Notes: generated from the letters alone by a model not told the origin. 36,254 bases of DNA from CAYJPV01 sp964396055 (GCA_964396055.1 CAYNDV010000033.1:1-36254), one strand, 5' to 3'. Counted from the first letter of the stretch, positions 9,166-16,459 are shown. Translations and numbers: made by a program.

Positions 9166-9741
9166 TCAGTGCACGCCTGAACTGCTGTGGAGGGCGTTCG
9201 GATCGACGCCGAGACGGCGGATCGCGGCTTCCCACATGGCGGCTGCCAGGGTGTCGAAGACCACGTCGCGCGGCACGTCGCTGATGAGCCACGACGAATC
9301 GGTGAGTTCCTGGTCGAGCTGGCCGGGGCCCCAGCCCGCGTAGCCCATCAACAGCCGGGACCGCGCCACGGGCGGCCCCTCGACGATGGCGCGCAGCAGG
9401 TCCGCCGAGACGGCAATGTAGACGCCAGGGCTGACCTCGTACGCGTCAGACCCGAGAGGTTCCTCCGGCAGCAGCAGGCATCCGCGCTGCGGTTCCACCG
9501 GCCCGCCGGTCCAGACCTCGATCCCGCTGTCTCCCGTGACGGGCGGCGCGAAGTCGATGACCTCCGCCGCGCGTTTGCCGGTCGGACGGTTGAGGACGAG
9601 CCCCCAGGCGCCGTCGGGGCTGTGCTCGCAGAGCAGGACCACCGTCCGGCGGAAATTCGGATCGGCCAGCTGCGGCATCGCGATCAGCAACGCCGGCGCC
9701 AGCTTCGGGCGGGGAACCTCCTCGTCCATCATGGAGGTCAT
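9166..9741 (-). CDS. YqgE/AlgH family protein (DUF179)
   Basis: This 191-residue protein has the normal family length. The diagnostic features are the N-terminal LLIAMPQLADPNFRRTVVLLCEH, then GAWGLVLNRPTG, WTGGPVEPQRGCLLL, SRLLMGYAGWGPGQLDQEL and a C-terminal acidic/Trp segment (DSSWLISDVPRDVVF). AlgH/YqgE proteins are soluble and cytoplasmic and are linked in Pseudomonas to alginate regulation, but the biochemical role is not settled. The start ATG at 9741 lacks a good Shine-Dalgarno motif. Its upstream region is occupied by the 215-bp heptamer-repeat element, whose left end begins 5 nt from the ATG, so this element must form the leader or promoter region unless the gene is co-transcribed with nfnB. 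Confidence 0.92.
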   Translation of the reverse strand: MTSMMDEEVPRPKLAPALLIAMPQLADPNFRRTVVLLCEHSPDGAWGLVLNRPTGKRAAEVIDFAPPVTGDSGIEVWTGGPVEPQRGCLLLPEEPLGSDAYEVSPGVYIAVSADLLRAIVEGPPVARSRLLMGYAGWGPGQLDQELTDSSWLISDVPRDVVFDTLAAAMWEAAIRRLGVDPNALHSSSGVH

Positions 9742-9790
9742 CTTACTAGGGGCTAGAGGCTAGAGGCTAGAGGCTAGGCGTGGGGCAGAG

Positions 9791-9860
9791 GCAAGGAGCA
9801 AGAAGCAAGGAGCAAGAAGCAAGGAGCAAGAAGCAAGGAGCAAGGAGCAAGAAGCAAGAA
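9791..9860. repeat. Ten tandem heptamers GCAAGRA
   Basis: Ten perfect-period units alternate mainly between GCAAGGA and GCAAGAA (order: A-type GGA, GAA, GGA, GAA, GGA, GAA, GGA, GGA, GAA, GAA). The purine-only exception at position 6 keeps the strand free of T. Being 7 bp, the array cannot encode a conserved peptide repeat without cycling through three frames. Confidence 0.95.
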
Positions 9861-9908
9861 CGGGCACGCCTCAACGAGACGGCGTGATCCCTTCTTGCTT
9901 CTTGCTTC
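9844..9908. other. Long hairpin at the core of the heptamer element
   Basis: The last two units of the array (9847-9860) pair perfectly over 14 bp with 9892-9905, extended by about 3 bp outward with one wobble. Inside, GGG (9862-9864) can pair with CCC (9889-9891), and CACGCC (9865-9870) pairs with GGCGTG (9881-9886) around a 10-nt loop. The result is one long, nearly continuous stem. In RNA from the minus strand it lies directly after the nfnB stop, so it could end or protect that transcript. Confidence 0.7.
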
Positions 9909-9956
9909 CTGCCTCTACATGTGACAAACAATCCCCACGCCCCACGCCCCACGCCC

Positions 9957-11390
9957 CTAGACGTCGGTGGGCGAGTAACCGTCGGCGGACGGGTTGCGCA
10001 GGTAGCGGTCGATGGCGCGGGCGGCGCGGCGGCCCGCGCCCATGGCGGAGATGACCGTTGCCCCGCCGGTGACGATGTCGCCGCCGGCGAAGACGCCCGG
10101 CTTCTGCGTGGCGCCCGTCCCGTCGTCGGCGAGGATATTGCCCCACTTGTTGACGGGAAGGTCCGGCGTCGTATTGCGGATGAGCGGGTTCGCGCCCTGG
10201 CCGATCGCGAACACGACCGTGTCCACGTCGAGATCGAACTCGGAGCCCTTCACCGGCACGGGGCTGCGCCGGCCCGAGGCGTCGGGCTCGCCCAGTTCCA
10301 TCCGGATGTTGCGGATGGCCCGCACGCGCGACCGGTCGTCGGCCAGGATCGCGGTGGGCGCGGCGAGCATGATGATCTGCACGCCTTCTTCTTCCGCGTG
10401 CTCGATTTCTTCGGCGCGCGCCGGCATCTCCTTGCGCGTGCGGCGGTAGATGAGATACGCGTTGTCGGCGCCCAGGCGCAGGGCGGTCCGCACGGCGTCC
10501 ATCGCCGTGTTGCCGCCGCCGATGACCGCAACGTTCTTCCCCCGGATGGTCGGCGTGTCGGACACCGGGAACTGGTACGCCTTCATCAGGTTCGATCGCG
10601 TGAGGTACTCGTTCGCCGAGTACACGCCGATCAGGTTGATCCCGGGAATCTTGGGGAAGGTGGGCAGCCCCGCGCCCGTCGCGATGAAGACGGCCTCGAA
10701 CCCGAGTTCGCTGAAGAGTTCGTCCACGGTGAAGGTCTGCCCGATCACGTGGTTGGTCTTGATCTCGACGCCGATGCGCTTGAGGCCCTCGATTTCCCGT
10801 TCCACGATGGACTTCGGCAGGCGGAATTCGGGGATGCCGTACACGAGGACGCCGCCGGGCTTGTGGAGCGCCTCGAAGATCGTGACGGCGTGGCCCATCT
10901 TGGCCAAGTCGGCGGCGACCGTGAGACCCGCGGGGCCCGATCCGACCACGGCGACGCTATGCCCGGTGGGCGGCGCCGGCGGCGTGTCGTCGGTGAACTT
11001 CACCATGGCCCCGTAGTCGGCCACGAAGCGCTCGAGGCGGCCGATGGCGACCGGCTCGTTCTTGATGCCGATCGTGCACTTCGCCTCGCACTGCTCCTCC
11101 TGCGGACAGACGCGGCCGCAGATCGCGGGCAGCACATTGCGCTCCATCAGCGTGTGATAGGCGCCCTCGAAGTCCCGATCCGCCACCTGCTGGATGAACT
11201 TCGGGATGTCGATCTCGACGGGGCACCCGGCGACGCACGGGTTGTTCTTGCACTGGATGCAGCGCTGCGCCTCGAGGACCGCGAGGTCCACGGGGTAGCC
11301 CAGCGACACTTCTTCGAAGGTGTGCGCGCGCTCGTGGGCGTCGACGAGCGGCATCGGGATCTTCGTCTTCTGGATGATCTTCTTCGCCAT
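9957..11390 (-). CDS. NfnB-like large subunit of NADH-dependent ferredoxin:NADP oxidoreductase (GltD/GltA-like)
   Basis: This 477-residue flavo-iron-sulfur protein belongs to the family annotated as homotetrameric glutamate synthase small subunit (GltA/GltD-like) or NfnB/SudA. Eight N-terminal cysteines form two [4Fe-4S] motifs: C44, C47, C52, C56 and C91, C95, C101, C105. Then follow an FAD dinucleotide fold (VAVVGSGPAG, about 147-155), the GGVLVYGIPEFRLPK segment, an NADPH fold (VAVIGGGNTAMD) and the C-terminal FAD motif (GVFAGGDIVTGGATVISAMG). The companion gene immediately upstream (22 nt gap) is the NfnA/SudB-type subunit, and no large glutamate synthase gene is present. An electron-bifurcating transhydrogenase is therefore more likely than glutamate synthesis, though that is inference. 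The stop TAG lies in the end of the repeat element. Confidence 0.9.
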   Translation of the reverse strand: MAKKIIQKTKIPMPLVDAHERAHTFEEVSLGYPVDLAVLEAQRCIQCKNNPCVAGCPVEIDIPKFIQQVADRDFEGAYHTLMERNVLPAICGRVCPQEEQCEAKCTIGIKNEPVAIGRLERFVADYGAMVKFTDDTPPAPPTGHSVAVVGSGPAGLTVAADLAKMGHAVTIFEALHKPGGVLVYGIPEFRLPKSIVEREIEGLKRIGVEIKTNHVIGQTFTVDELFSELGFEAVFIATGAGLPTFPKIPGINLIGVYSANEYLTRSNLMKAYQFPVSDTPTIRGKNVAVIGGGNTAMDAVRTALRLGADNAYLIYRRTRKEMPARAEEIEHAEEEGVQIIMLAAPTAILADDRSRVRAIRNIRMELGEPDASGRRSPVPVKGSEFDLDVDTVVFAIGQGANPLIRNTTPDLPVNKWGNILADDGTGATQKPGVFAGGDIVTGGATVISAMGAGRRAARAIDRYLRNPSADGYSPTDV

Positions 11391-11412
11391 GGGGGTAATC
11401 CGTCCGCGGGCG

Positions 11413-12261
11413 TCAGTGGCCCTGCGCCTGGCAGGCCTGCTGTTCGTTGTAGAGGCGGAGCGCTTCCTGCTCCTGTTCGCGATACGCGCGGAGCCGGGCG
11501 CCCAGTTCGTCGAAATCGACCTGCAGGCCGTCGAATTCCGGGCCGTCCACGCAGACGAACTTCTGCTCGCCGCCGACCGAGACGCGGCAGCCTCCGCACA
11601 TGCCCGTGCCGTCCACCATCACGGGGTTCAGGCTCACGGTCGTGGGGATATTCAGGGGGCGCGTGACCTCGACCACGGCCTTCATCATGGGCAGGGGACC
11701 GACGGCCACCACTTCGTCGAAGACGCGGCCGCCCGCCAGCAGCGCCCGCAGGGCATCGGTCACCAGGCCCTTCTGCCCGTAGCTGCCGTCATCGGTGGTG
11801 ACGATCACCTCGTCGGCCACGGCGCGCAACTCGGGCTCGAGGATGACGAAGTCCTTCGTGCGGCCGCCAATGATGGCCACCACCGCGCCCTGCAGCGCCT
11901 TGAATCCGGAGGCGATGGGGTAGACCACCGCGGTGCCGATGCCGCCGCCGATGCAGCAGACCCGCCGGCCGGGGTGCAGTTCGGTGGCCCGGCCGAGCGG
12001 GCCGGCCACGTCGGGCAGCACGTCCCCTTCGTTGAGGCTGTTCAGTTGCCTGGTCGACTTGCCAACGCCCTGGACGACGAGGGAAATGGCCCCGCGAGCC
12101 CGGTCCACGTCGGCAATCGTCAGCGGGATGCGCTCGCCCTCATCCGACGCCCTCACGATGACGAACTGGCCGGGTTTGCGCTTCCGGGCGATATGCGGCC
12201 CCTCCACCCAGAAGCGGACGACGTCGGGTGCGAGGACCTCTTTGCTCAGAATTCGATGCAC
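11413..12261 (-). CDS. NfnA/SudB-like FAD/NAD-binding [2Fe-2S] subunit
   Basis: This 282-residue ferredoxin-NADP-reductase-type subunit pairs with the downstream NfnB. Visible parts are the FAD-binding barrel (IPLTIAD, about 45-51; GPLG, 87-90), the NAD-binding fold (GGGIGTAVVYP, 105-115) and a C-terminal iron-sulfur segment. That segment reads D217-GTGM-C222-GG-C225 and then C237 in FVCVDGPEFDG. The place of the first cysteine found in PyrK is taken by Asp217, the same pattern as in Pyrococcus SudB and NfnA, where Asp plus three Cys hold a [2Fe-2S] cluster. I choose the GTG at 12261 (VHRILSKEVL): GGAG lies 8 nt upstream, and the product then has the family length. The open frame continues 140 codons further upstream but in non-coding-like sequence. 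Confidence 0.9.
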   Translation of the reverse strand: MHRILSKEVLAPDVVRFWVEGPHIARKRKPGQFVIVRASDEGERIPLTIADVDRARGAISLVVQGVGKSTRQLNSLNEGDVLPDVAGPLGRATELHPGRRVCCIGGGIGTAVVYPIASGFKALQGAVVAIIGGRTKDFVILEPELRAVADEVIVTTDDGSYGQKGLVTDALRALLAGGRVFDEVVAVGPLPMMKAVVEVTRPLNIPTTVSLNPVMVDGTGMCGGCRVSVGGEQKFVCVDGPEFDGLQVDFDELGARLRAYREQEQEALRLYNEQQACQAQGH

Positions 12262-12398
12262 GTTGGTGGCTCCGTGATCAGGGAGATGGCGGTCTGGCGC
12301 GGCAGGCGACTGCCGGAATCCTGGCAGCCCTGCTGTATCCATCGGAGACAAGCAAAGACGATACCAGATCCGACAGCCGGGGAGGCCCGCAGCTGCGG

Positions 12399-12404
12399 TA
12401 TCAT
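12399..12404 (+). promoter_or_regulatory. Candidate -10 element for plsC
   Basis: TATCAT in the roughly 170-bp divergent gap between nfnA and plsC. It would start RNA about 19 nt before the GTG start at 12430. It overlaps the alternative ATG at 12403, which argues against that start. Confidence 0.3.
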
Positions 12405-12429
12405 GCGGCGCCCAGGGAGGGGCCCCGGC

Positions 12430-13167
12430 GTGTCCAGCAGTCTGACCCTCGCCGTCGCGTGGATCCGGTCCGTGGCCGCCTACGCGTTCCTGATCGTCTA
12501 TGTCGCCCTCGTCGGGCCGCCGGCGTTGTTCGTGACGTTTGTGGCGGGTCGCGTCAACCACCTGTTCCGCCTCGGAGTGGCTGGCGCCGCGACGGCGCGT
12601 CGCCTGCTGGGGATCCACCTGCGCGTCGAGGGCCTCGAGCACGTCGACGCCGACCGCCCCAGCGTCTATTGCATCAACCACCGGAGCAACGTCGACGCGG
12701 TCATCTACGAGGTCATGTTCCCGGTCTGTCCGCGGCTGCGGGTGCTCTACAAGAAAGAGATGGGCAAACTGCCGATTCTCGGGCCCGCCATGCGGATTGC
12801 CGGGTTCGTGCCCGTCGATCGTGCCGACCGGGAGAAAGCCATCGAGGCCGTCGACCTGGCGGTGACCCGGCTCGGAGAGGGATTCTCGTTCCTGCTGGCT
12901 CCCGAAGGGACCCGCAACACCGGGGCGGACATGCGTCCCTTCAAGAAGGGCGCGTTTGTCATGGCGATCAAGGCACAGGCGCCGGTCGTGCCGATTGCCC
13001 TGATCGGTACGGCGGACCGGATGCCCAAGGGACGCTACTACGTCACGGGTGGAACGGTCCGGGTCCGGATCGGCGAGCCGATCCGGACGGCGGGTCTCAC
13101 TCTCGATGACCGCGACGCGCTGAGCGACCAGGTGCGGGCGGCGATGGTCCGGCTGCTGGAGGGCTGA
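12430..13167 (+). CDS. 1-acyl-sn-glycerol-3-phosphate acyltransferase (PlsC family)
   Basis: This 245-residue membrane-bound acyltransferase would add the second acyl chain to lysophosphatidic acid in phospholipid synthesis. The N-terminus carries one or two hydrophobic segments (about residues 6-40). The catalytic HX4D motif is NHRSNVD (H84, D89). The substrate-binding motif PEGTRN lies at 158-163, followed by FKKGAFVMAIKAQAPVVPIA, typical of the family. The start is the GTG at 12430, with an AGGGAGGGG Shine-Dalgarno stretch about 7 nt upstream; an in-frame ATG at 12403 has no ribosome-binding site. It is divergent from nfnA and convergent with the zinc-ribbon gene. A second PlsC domain exists in the fusion protein at 26325-28967, so the two may act on different lysolipids. 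Confidence 0.9.
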   Translation: MSSSLTLAVAWIRSVAAYAFLIVYVALVGPPALFVTFVAGRVNHLFRLGVAGAATARRLLGIHLRVEGLEHVDADRPSVYCINHRSNVDAVIYEVMFPVCPRLRVLYKKEMGKLPILGPAMRIAGFVPVDRADREKAIEAVDLAVTRLGEGFSFLLAPEGTRNTGADMRPFKKGAFVMAIKAQAPVVPIALIGTADRMPKGRYYVTGGTVRVRIGEPIRTAGLTLDDRDALSDQVRAAMVRLLEG

Positions 13168-13168
13168 A

Positions 13169-13196
13169 GCCGCGGCGGTTGGTGGCGCGCCGCGGC
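13169..13196. terminator. Bidirectional hairpin between convergent genes
   Basis: GCCGCGGCG (13169-13177) and CGCCGCGGC (13188-13196) form a perfect 9-bp GC stem with a 10-nt loop, starting 1 nt after the plsC stop. It lies between the convergent plsC and zinc-ribbon genes. There is no T-tract, so intrinsic termination would be atypical. Confidence 0.45.
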
Positions 13197-13224
13197 CCGC
13201 GCGACCACGAGGCGGGTGCGCGCG

Positions 13225-13566
13225 TTACCGGTTCCCCCAATTGTCGTCGTCGGGGTCCACGGGCCCCGTGGGTCCTGCGCCGCCAGGCCCATCGTGGAGG
13301 AACACGAGCGACTGGTGCGACGGGATCTCGAAACGGCGCCGGCAGGTGGTGCAGGCGACGACGTCGTCGAGGCGGACCAGGTAACTGCGCATCTTCGCGA
13401 ACTGGGCCCGGTCGCGCTCGTCCGCTCCGGGCGGCAGGCGGTCCTTCTTGACGCGGCGCACCCACCGGATCTGATAGTCGCCGCGCCGGCGGCAGTGCGG
13501 ACAGCTCAGGCTGGCCGGCTTGGTCTCGGGCGTCTCGCGGTAGAAGTCGCGCTCGTTCAGGGCCAT
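13225..13566 (-). CDS. Small zinc-ribbon protein of unknown function
   Basis: This 113-residue protein carries two CxxC knuckles, CPHC (C22, C25) and CTTC (C72, C75), separated by 46 residues. That fits a zinc ribbon binding one metal ion. The segment between them is basic (RWVRRVKKDR) and may bind nucleic acid; that is inference. The C-terminus from about residue 92 is Gly/Pro/Asp-rich and ends with DDDNWGNR. I choose the ATG at 13566 (MALNERDFYRE); the open frame extends 36 codons upstream but would overlap the start of the divergent ROK kinase. No Shine-Dalgarno motif precedes it, while a TATCAT -10-like element ends 7 nt upstream, so a leaderless mRNA is possible. I do not recognise a named family. 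Confidence 0.75.
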   Translation of the reverse strand: MALNERDFYRETPETKPASLSCPHCRRRGDYQIRWVRRVKKDRLPPGADERDRAQFAKMRSYLVRLDDVVACTTCRRRFEIPSHQSLVFLHDGPGGAGPTGPVDPDDDNWGNR

Positions 13567-13571
13567 GGCGC

Positions 13572-13578
13572 TATGATA
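13572..13578. promoter_or_regulatory. Symmetric -10-like element in a 42-bp divergent gap
   Basis: TATGATA reads TATGAT on the plus strand and TATCAT on the minus strand. On plus it would start RNA about 25 nt before the ROK kinase ATG; on minus, almost at the zinc-ribbon ATG. No -35 box is recognised on either side. Confidence 0.35.
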
Positions 13579-13608
13579 CTCGGGCTGGGTCGCGCCAGCG
13601 GTTCCATC

Positions 13609-14532
13609 ATGCGCATCGGCATCGATCTCGGCGGGACGAAGGTCGAGGGCATCGTCCTCGATCCAGGGGGACACACGCGGGTCAGACGACGCGTGCCGAC
13701 GCCGCGAGGCGACTACGACGGCTCCGTGCAGACCATCGCGGCGCTGGTCGCGTCGTTCGAATCAGAACTGGGCGTGCGTGGCACGGTGGGGATCGGCATT
13801 CCCGGCACCGTCTCGGCCGCCAGTGGCCTCATCAAGAACGCGAACTCGACGTGGCTGAACGGCCGGCCGCTTCACCACGATCTGGCCGCGGCCCTCGGGC
13901 GGCCCGTGCGCCTCGCGAACGACGCGAACTGCTTCGCGCTGTCCGAGGCCGTCGATGGGGCGGGCGCCGGTGCCGACGTCGTATTCGGCGTCATCCTCGG
14001 GACGGGCACCGGAGGCGGCGTCGTCGTGCGGCAGCAGGTGCTGACCGGGCCGAACGGCGTGGCCGGCGAGTGGGGCCACAACCCGATGCCGTGGCCGCGT
14101 GACGAGGAGCGGCCGGGTGCGCCGTGCTACTGCGGCCGGAGCGGCTGCGTCGAGACGTTCCTGTCGGGACCCGGGCTGGCGGCCGATCACCAGCGCCACG
14201 CCGGCGAGGGGCTGACCGCCGAGCAGATCGCGAGCCGGGCGGCGGCGGCCGATCCCGCCGCCGAAGCCACGCTCCAGCGTTACGAGGAGCGGCTCGCGCG
14301 GGCCCTGGCCAGTATCATCAACGTCCTCGATCCCGACGTCATCGTGCTGGGCGGCGGGCTCTCGAACCTGGAGCGGCTCTACACGCGGGTGCCGGGGCTC
14401 TGGGGACCGTGGGTCTTCTCGGATCGCGTCGACACGCGCCTCGTTGCGCCGGTGCATGGCGATTCCAGCGGGGTGCGCGGGGCGGCGTGCCTGTGGGATG
14501 CGGCGGGGCACGGGCCGCGGGGTGCGGTTTGA
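13609..14532 (+). CDS. ROK family sugar kinase (fructokinase/N-acetylhexosamine kinase type)
   Basis: This 307-residue cytoplasmic kinase would phosphorylate a hexose using ATP. The phosphate-binding motif DLGGTK is at 6-11. The catalytic region LANDANCFALSEA places the base Asp at D105. The second nucleotide motif is GVILGTGTGGGVV (128-139). The ROK zinc site is complete: H157 in GEWGHNPMP and C173, C175, C180 in CYCGRSGC. Near the C-terminus, DPDVIVLGGGLSN is also typical. The GEWGHNPMPWP stretch resembles E. coli Mak (fructokinase) and NagK, but the sugar cannot be fixed from sequence. It has no DNA-binding helix-turn-helix N-terminus, so it is an enzyme and not a ROK repressor. It begins 42 nt from the divergent zinc-ribbon gene. 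Confidence 0.92.
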   Translation: MRIGIDLGGTKVEGIVLDPGGHTRVRRRVPTPRGDYDGSVQTIAALVASFESELGVRGTVGIGIPGTVSAASGLIKNANSTWLNGRPLHHDLAAALGRPVRLANDANCFALSEAVDGAGAGADVVFGVILGTGTGGGVVVRQQVLTGPNGVAGEWGHNPMPWPRDEERPGAPCYCGRSGCVETFLSGPGLAADHQRHAGEGLTAEQIASRAAAADPAAEATLQRYEERLARALASIINVLDPDVIVLGGGLSNLERLYTRVPGLWGPWVFSDRVDTRLVAPVHGDSSGVRGAACLWDAAGHGPRGAV

Positions 14533-14544
14533 CGGACAACCTGC

Positions 14545-14550
14545 TATGCT
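14545..14550 (+). promoter_or_regulatory. Candidate extended -10 element for korAB
   Basis: TATGCT preceded by TGC gives an extended -10 (TGnTATGCT). Transcription from here would leave a leader of about 115 nt before korA, with a hairpin near its 5' end. TTGACG lies at 14529-14534, too close (10 nt) to be a normal -35 box. Confidence 0.35.
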
Positions 14551-14569
14551 GTCCTCGTTTGCGGCTCTT

Positions 14570-14604
14570 GCTCAGGCAAGATGCCGCCTTCGTGCTGCCT
14601 GAGC
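14570..14604 (+). promoter_or_regulatory. Leader hairpin or terminator upstream of korA
   Basis: GCTCAGGCA (14570-14578) pairs perfectly with TGCCTGAGC (14596-14604) around a 17-nt loop. It lies 38 nt after the ROK kinase stop and 67 nt before korA. It may end the kinase transcript or be a 5' leader structure; no T-tract follows. Confidence 0.45.
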
Positions 14605-14671
14605 CCCTGCCCGCGCCCCCCGTGGCACCCCGCTCGCGCGGCCTCGATAACCCTACTTTGTCAGGACTCCT

Positions 14672-16459
14672 ATGAATGCGGATCTCGTGATCGGAATGGC
14701 CGGTTCCGGAGGCGACGGCATCGTGTCGGCCGGCGAGTCGCTGCTGACGGCGGCGGCGCTGGAGGGGTACCACGGCGTCATGACCAAGAGCTTTGGCCCG
14801 CAGATTCGCGGCGGCGAATCCAGCTTCAAGCTGCGGCTGGCCACGGCCAAGGTCCTGAACCCCGGGGGCACCCTCGATATCGCCGTGGCGCTGAACTGGG
14901 AGGACTTCCTGAAGTTCGGCGGCGAACTGCCGGTCGGCGGCCGCACGACCGTCATCTACGACTCGAACAGCAACGTCGCACCCGACAAGATCCCCCTGGC
15001 CGGGGTGACGCCTGCCGAGGTCATCGCGGTGCCGATCGAGAAGATGGCCCGCGAAATCGGGGGGTCCGAGCGCGCGAAGAACACCGTCGTCCTCGGCCTG
15101 ATGTCGGGGTGGCTCGGCATCGGCAAGGACCGCGTCATCGCGGGCATCCGTAAGCGCCTCGCCAAAAAGGGCGCCGAGGTGCTGGAGCGGGCCGAAAAGG
15201 CCTTCCATGCCGGCCTGGCCTTCGCCGAGGAGCACCCGCTGAAAGGGGGCAGTCGGCAGATGGCAGCGTCTGCGGGCGGGGAAGCCAAGTTCGTCGTGGA
15301 CGGCAACGATCTGTGTGCCGCGGCGGCCATCGCGGCCGGCTGCACCTTCTTCGGTGGGTATCCGATCACGCCGTCGTCCGAGATCATGCACTTCCTCGGA
15401 CGCGAGATCTGGAAGTACGGCGGGACGATGATCCAGTGCGAAGACGAGATTGCGGGCATTGGCGCGGTGGTGGGGGCGTCGTTCGCCGGCAAGAAGGCCA
15501 TGACGGCCACCTCGGGGCCGGGCATGTCGCTGAAGACGGAGATGCTCGGCCTGGCGACCATTGCCGAACTGCCGCTCGTGTGCGTCAACGTGCAGCGCGG
15601 CGGCCCGTCCACCGGGATTCCGACCAAGGCCGAGCAGTCCGACCTGCTGCAGGCGGCGTTCTCGGCCCACGGGGATGTGATTCGCCCGGTGCTCGCACCG
15701 GTGAGTGCGGAGGACATGTTCCCCATCACGGTGGAGGCCTTCAATCTGGCCGAAGAGTTCCAGACGCCGGTCATCGTCCTGTCGGACCAGGAAATCGGCC
15801 AGCGGAAAGAAACGGCCGAGCCGATCGACGCCTCGACCCTCAAGCTCGTCGAACGGCGGAAGCCCACCGGGAAAGAACTCGAGCCCTACGTCCGCTTCCG
15901 GATGACCGAATCGGGCATCAGCCCGATCAGCCATCCTGGCATGCCAGGGGGCAACTACCTGGCCTCCGGTATCGAGCACAACGAGAAGGGCGCCCCGACG
16001 GCCAACGGTGAGATTCACGCGGCCATGAACGAGAAGCGGCTGCGCAAGTTCCAGCCGCTGAAGGCGCGGCGCGACTTCTACCTGATCGAGGGCAGTCCCG
16101 ACGCCCCCCTGGGGGTCATCAGCTGGGGCAGCGTTGCCGGGGTGGCGATCGAGGCGGTCCGCATCGCCCAGCATGAAGGCGTCCGAGTGAAGCTTCTCGT
16201 GCCGCGCCTGCTGTATCCGGTGGCCGAGTCTGTGTATCAGGACTTCTTCGCGTCGGTCACCCGCGGGCTGGTTGTCGAGCAGAACCACCAGGGACAGCTC
16301 TACCGCCTGCTCAGGATGTTCGTGGACGTGCCGCGCGGGATGGAGACCCTGGCCAAGAGCGGGTCGAACCTCATCACCCCGCAGGAACTGGTGGACCGGC
16401 TGCGGGCCATCTCGCTGGCCCTGCAGCAGGACAAGCACCGCGAGCCCACGCTCGGCTAG
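14672..16459 (+). CDS. korA: 2-oxoacid:ferredoxin oxidoreductase, fused gamma-alpha subunit (probably 2-oxoglutarate)
   Basis: This 595-residue subunit fuses the gamma domain (about 1-190; GMAGSGGDGIVSAGESLL, then KSFGPQIRGGESS) with the pyrimidine-binding alpha domain and its C-terminal domain. In the alpha part, GGYPITPSSEIM, ATSGPGMSLKTEM and NVQRGGPSTGIPTKAEQSD are the motifs that separate 2-oxoglutarate-type KorA from pyruvate enzymes. With KorB it oxidatively decarboxylates a 2-oxoacid, probably 2-oxoglutarate to succinyl-CoA, and reduces ferredoxin. CAGGA lies 6-7 nt before the ATG. korB starts 27 nt after the stop, so the two form an operon. No ferredoxin gene is adjacent. KorAB could replace the 2-oxoglutarate dehydrogenase complex in the TCA cycle; that is inference from biology elsewhere. 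Confidence 0.95.
   Translation: MNADLVIGMAGSGGDGIVSAGESLLTAAALEGYHGVMTKSFGPQIRGGESSFKLRLATAKVLNPGGTLDIAVALNWEDFLKFGGELPVGGRTTVIYDSNSNVAPDKIPLAGVTPAEVIAVPIEKMAREIGGSERAKNTVVLGLMSGWLGIGKDRVIAGIRKRLAKKGAEVLERAEKAFHAGLAFAEEHPLKGGSRQMAASAGGEAKFVVDGNDLCAAAAIAAGCTFFGGYPITPSSEIMHFLGREIWKYGGTMIQCEDEIAGIGAVVGASFAGKKAMTATSGPGMSLKTEMLGLATIAELPLVCVNVQRGGPSTGIPTKAEQSDLLQAAFSAHGDVIRPVLAPVSAEDMFPITVEAFNLAEEFQTPVIVLSDQEIGQRKETAEPIDASTLKLVERRKPTGKELEPYVRFRMTESGISPISHPGMPGGNYLASGIEHNEKGAPTANGEIHAAMNEKRLRKFQPLKARRDFYLIEGSPDAPLGVISWGSVAGVAIEAVRIAQHEGVRVKLLVPRLLYPVAESVYQDFFASVTRGLVVEQNHQGQLYRLLRMFVDVPRGMETLAKSGSNLITPQELVDRLRAISLALQQDKHREPTLG

Larger units (their letters stand above)
9746..9960. repeat. 215-bp nested inverted-repeat element made of heptamers
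   Basis: This stretch fills the gap between yqgE and nfnB. The ends are an 8-bp inverted pair, CTAGGGGC (9746-9753) and GCCCCTAG (9953-9960). Inside them lie GGCTAGA repeated 3.7 times (9751-9776), a 10-bp inverted pair GGCGTGGGGC (9777-9786) and GCCCCACGCC (9939-9948), the GCAAGRA array (9791-9860), its inverted partner TTCTTGC TTCTTGC TTCCTGC (9892-9912), and CCCCACG three times (9933-9953). All tandem units are 7 bp. The right end supplies the TAG stop of nfnB. It resembles in style the heptamer STRR repeats known from filamentous cyanobacteria; identity with any named family cannot be tested here. Confidence 0.9.

Noticed and set aside
9791..9860. The GCAAGRA array as a CRISPR
   Set aside because: Units are only 7 bp with no spacers between them, and no cas gene is near.
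9767..9952. A 61-residue minus-strand peptide rich in Leu and Cys across the heptamer element
   Set aside because: It arises from the repeats themselves (LLLAPCFLLLASCSLLLAPC pattern) and has no start context; it is a by-product of the array.
9957..11390. Glutamate synthase small subunit as the function
   Set aside because: No large subunit gene is adjacent, while an NfnA/SudB-type partner is directly upstream. The family name alone would mislead.
14529..14534. TTGACG as the -35 box for korAB
   Set aside because: It is only 10 nt from the candidate -10 box and overlaps the stop codon of the ROK kinase.
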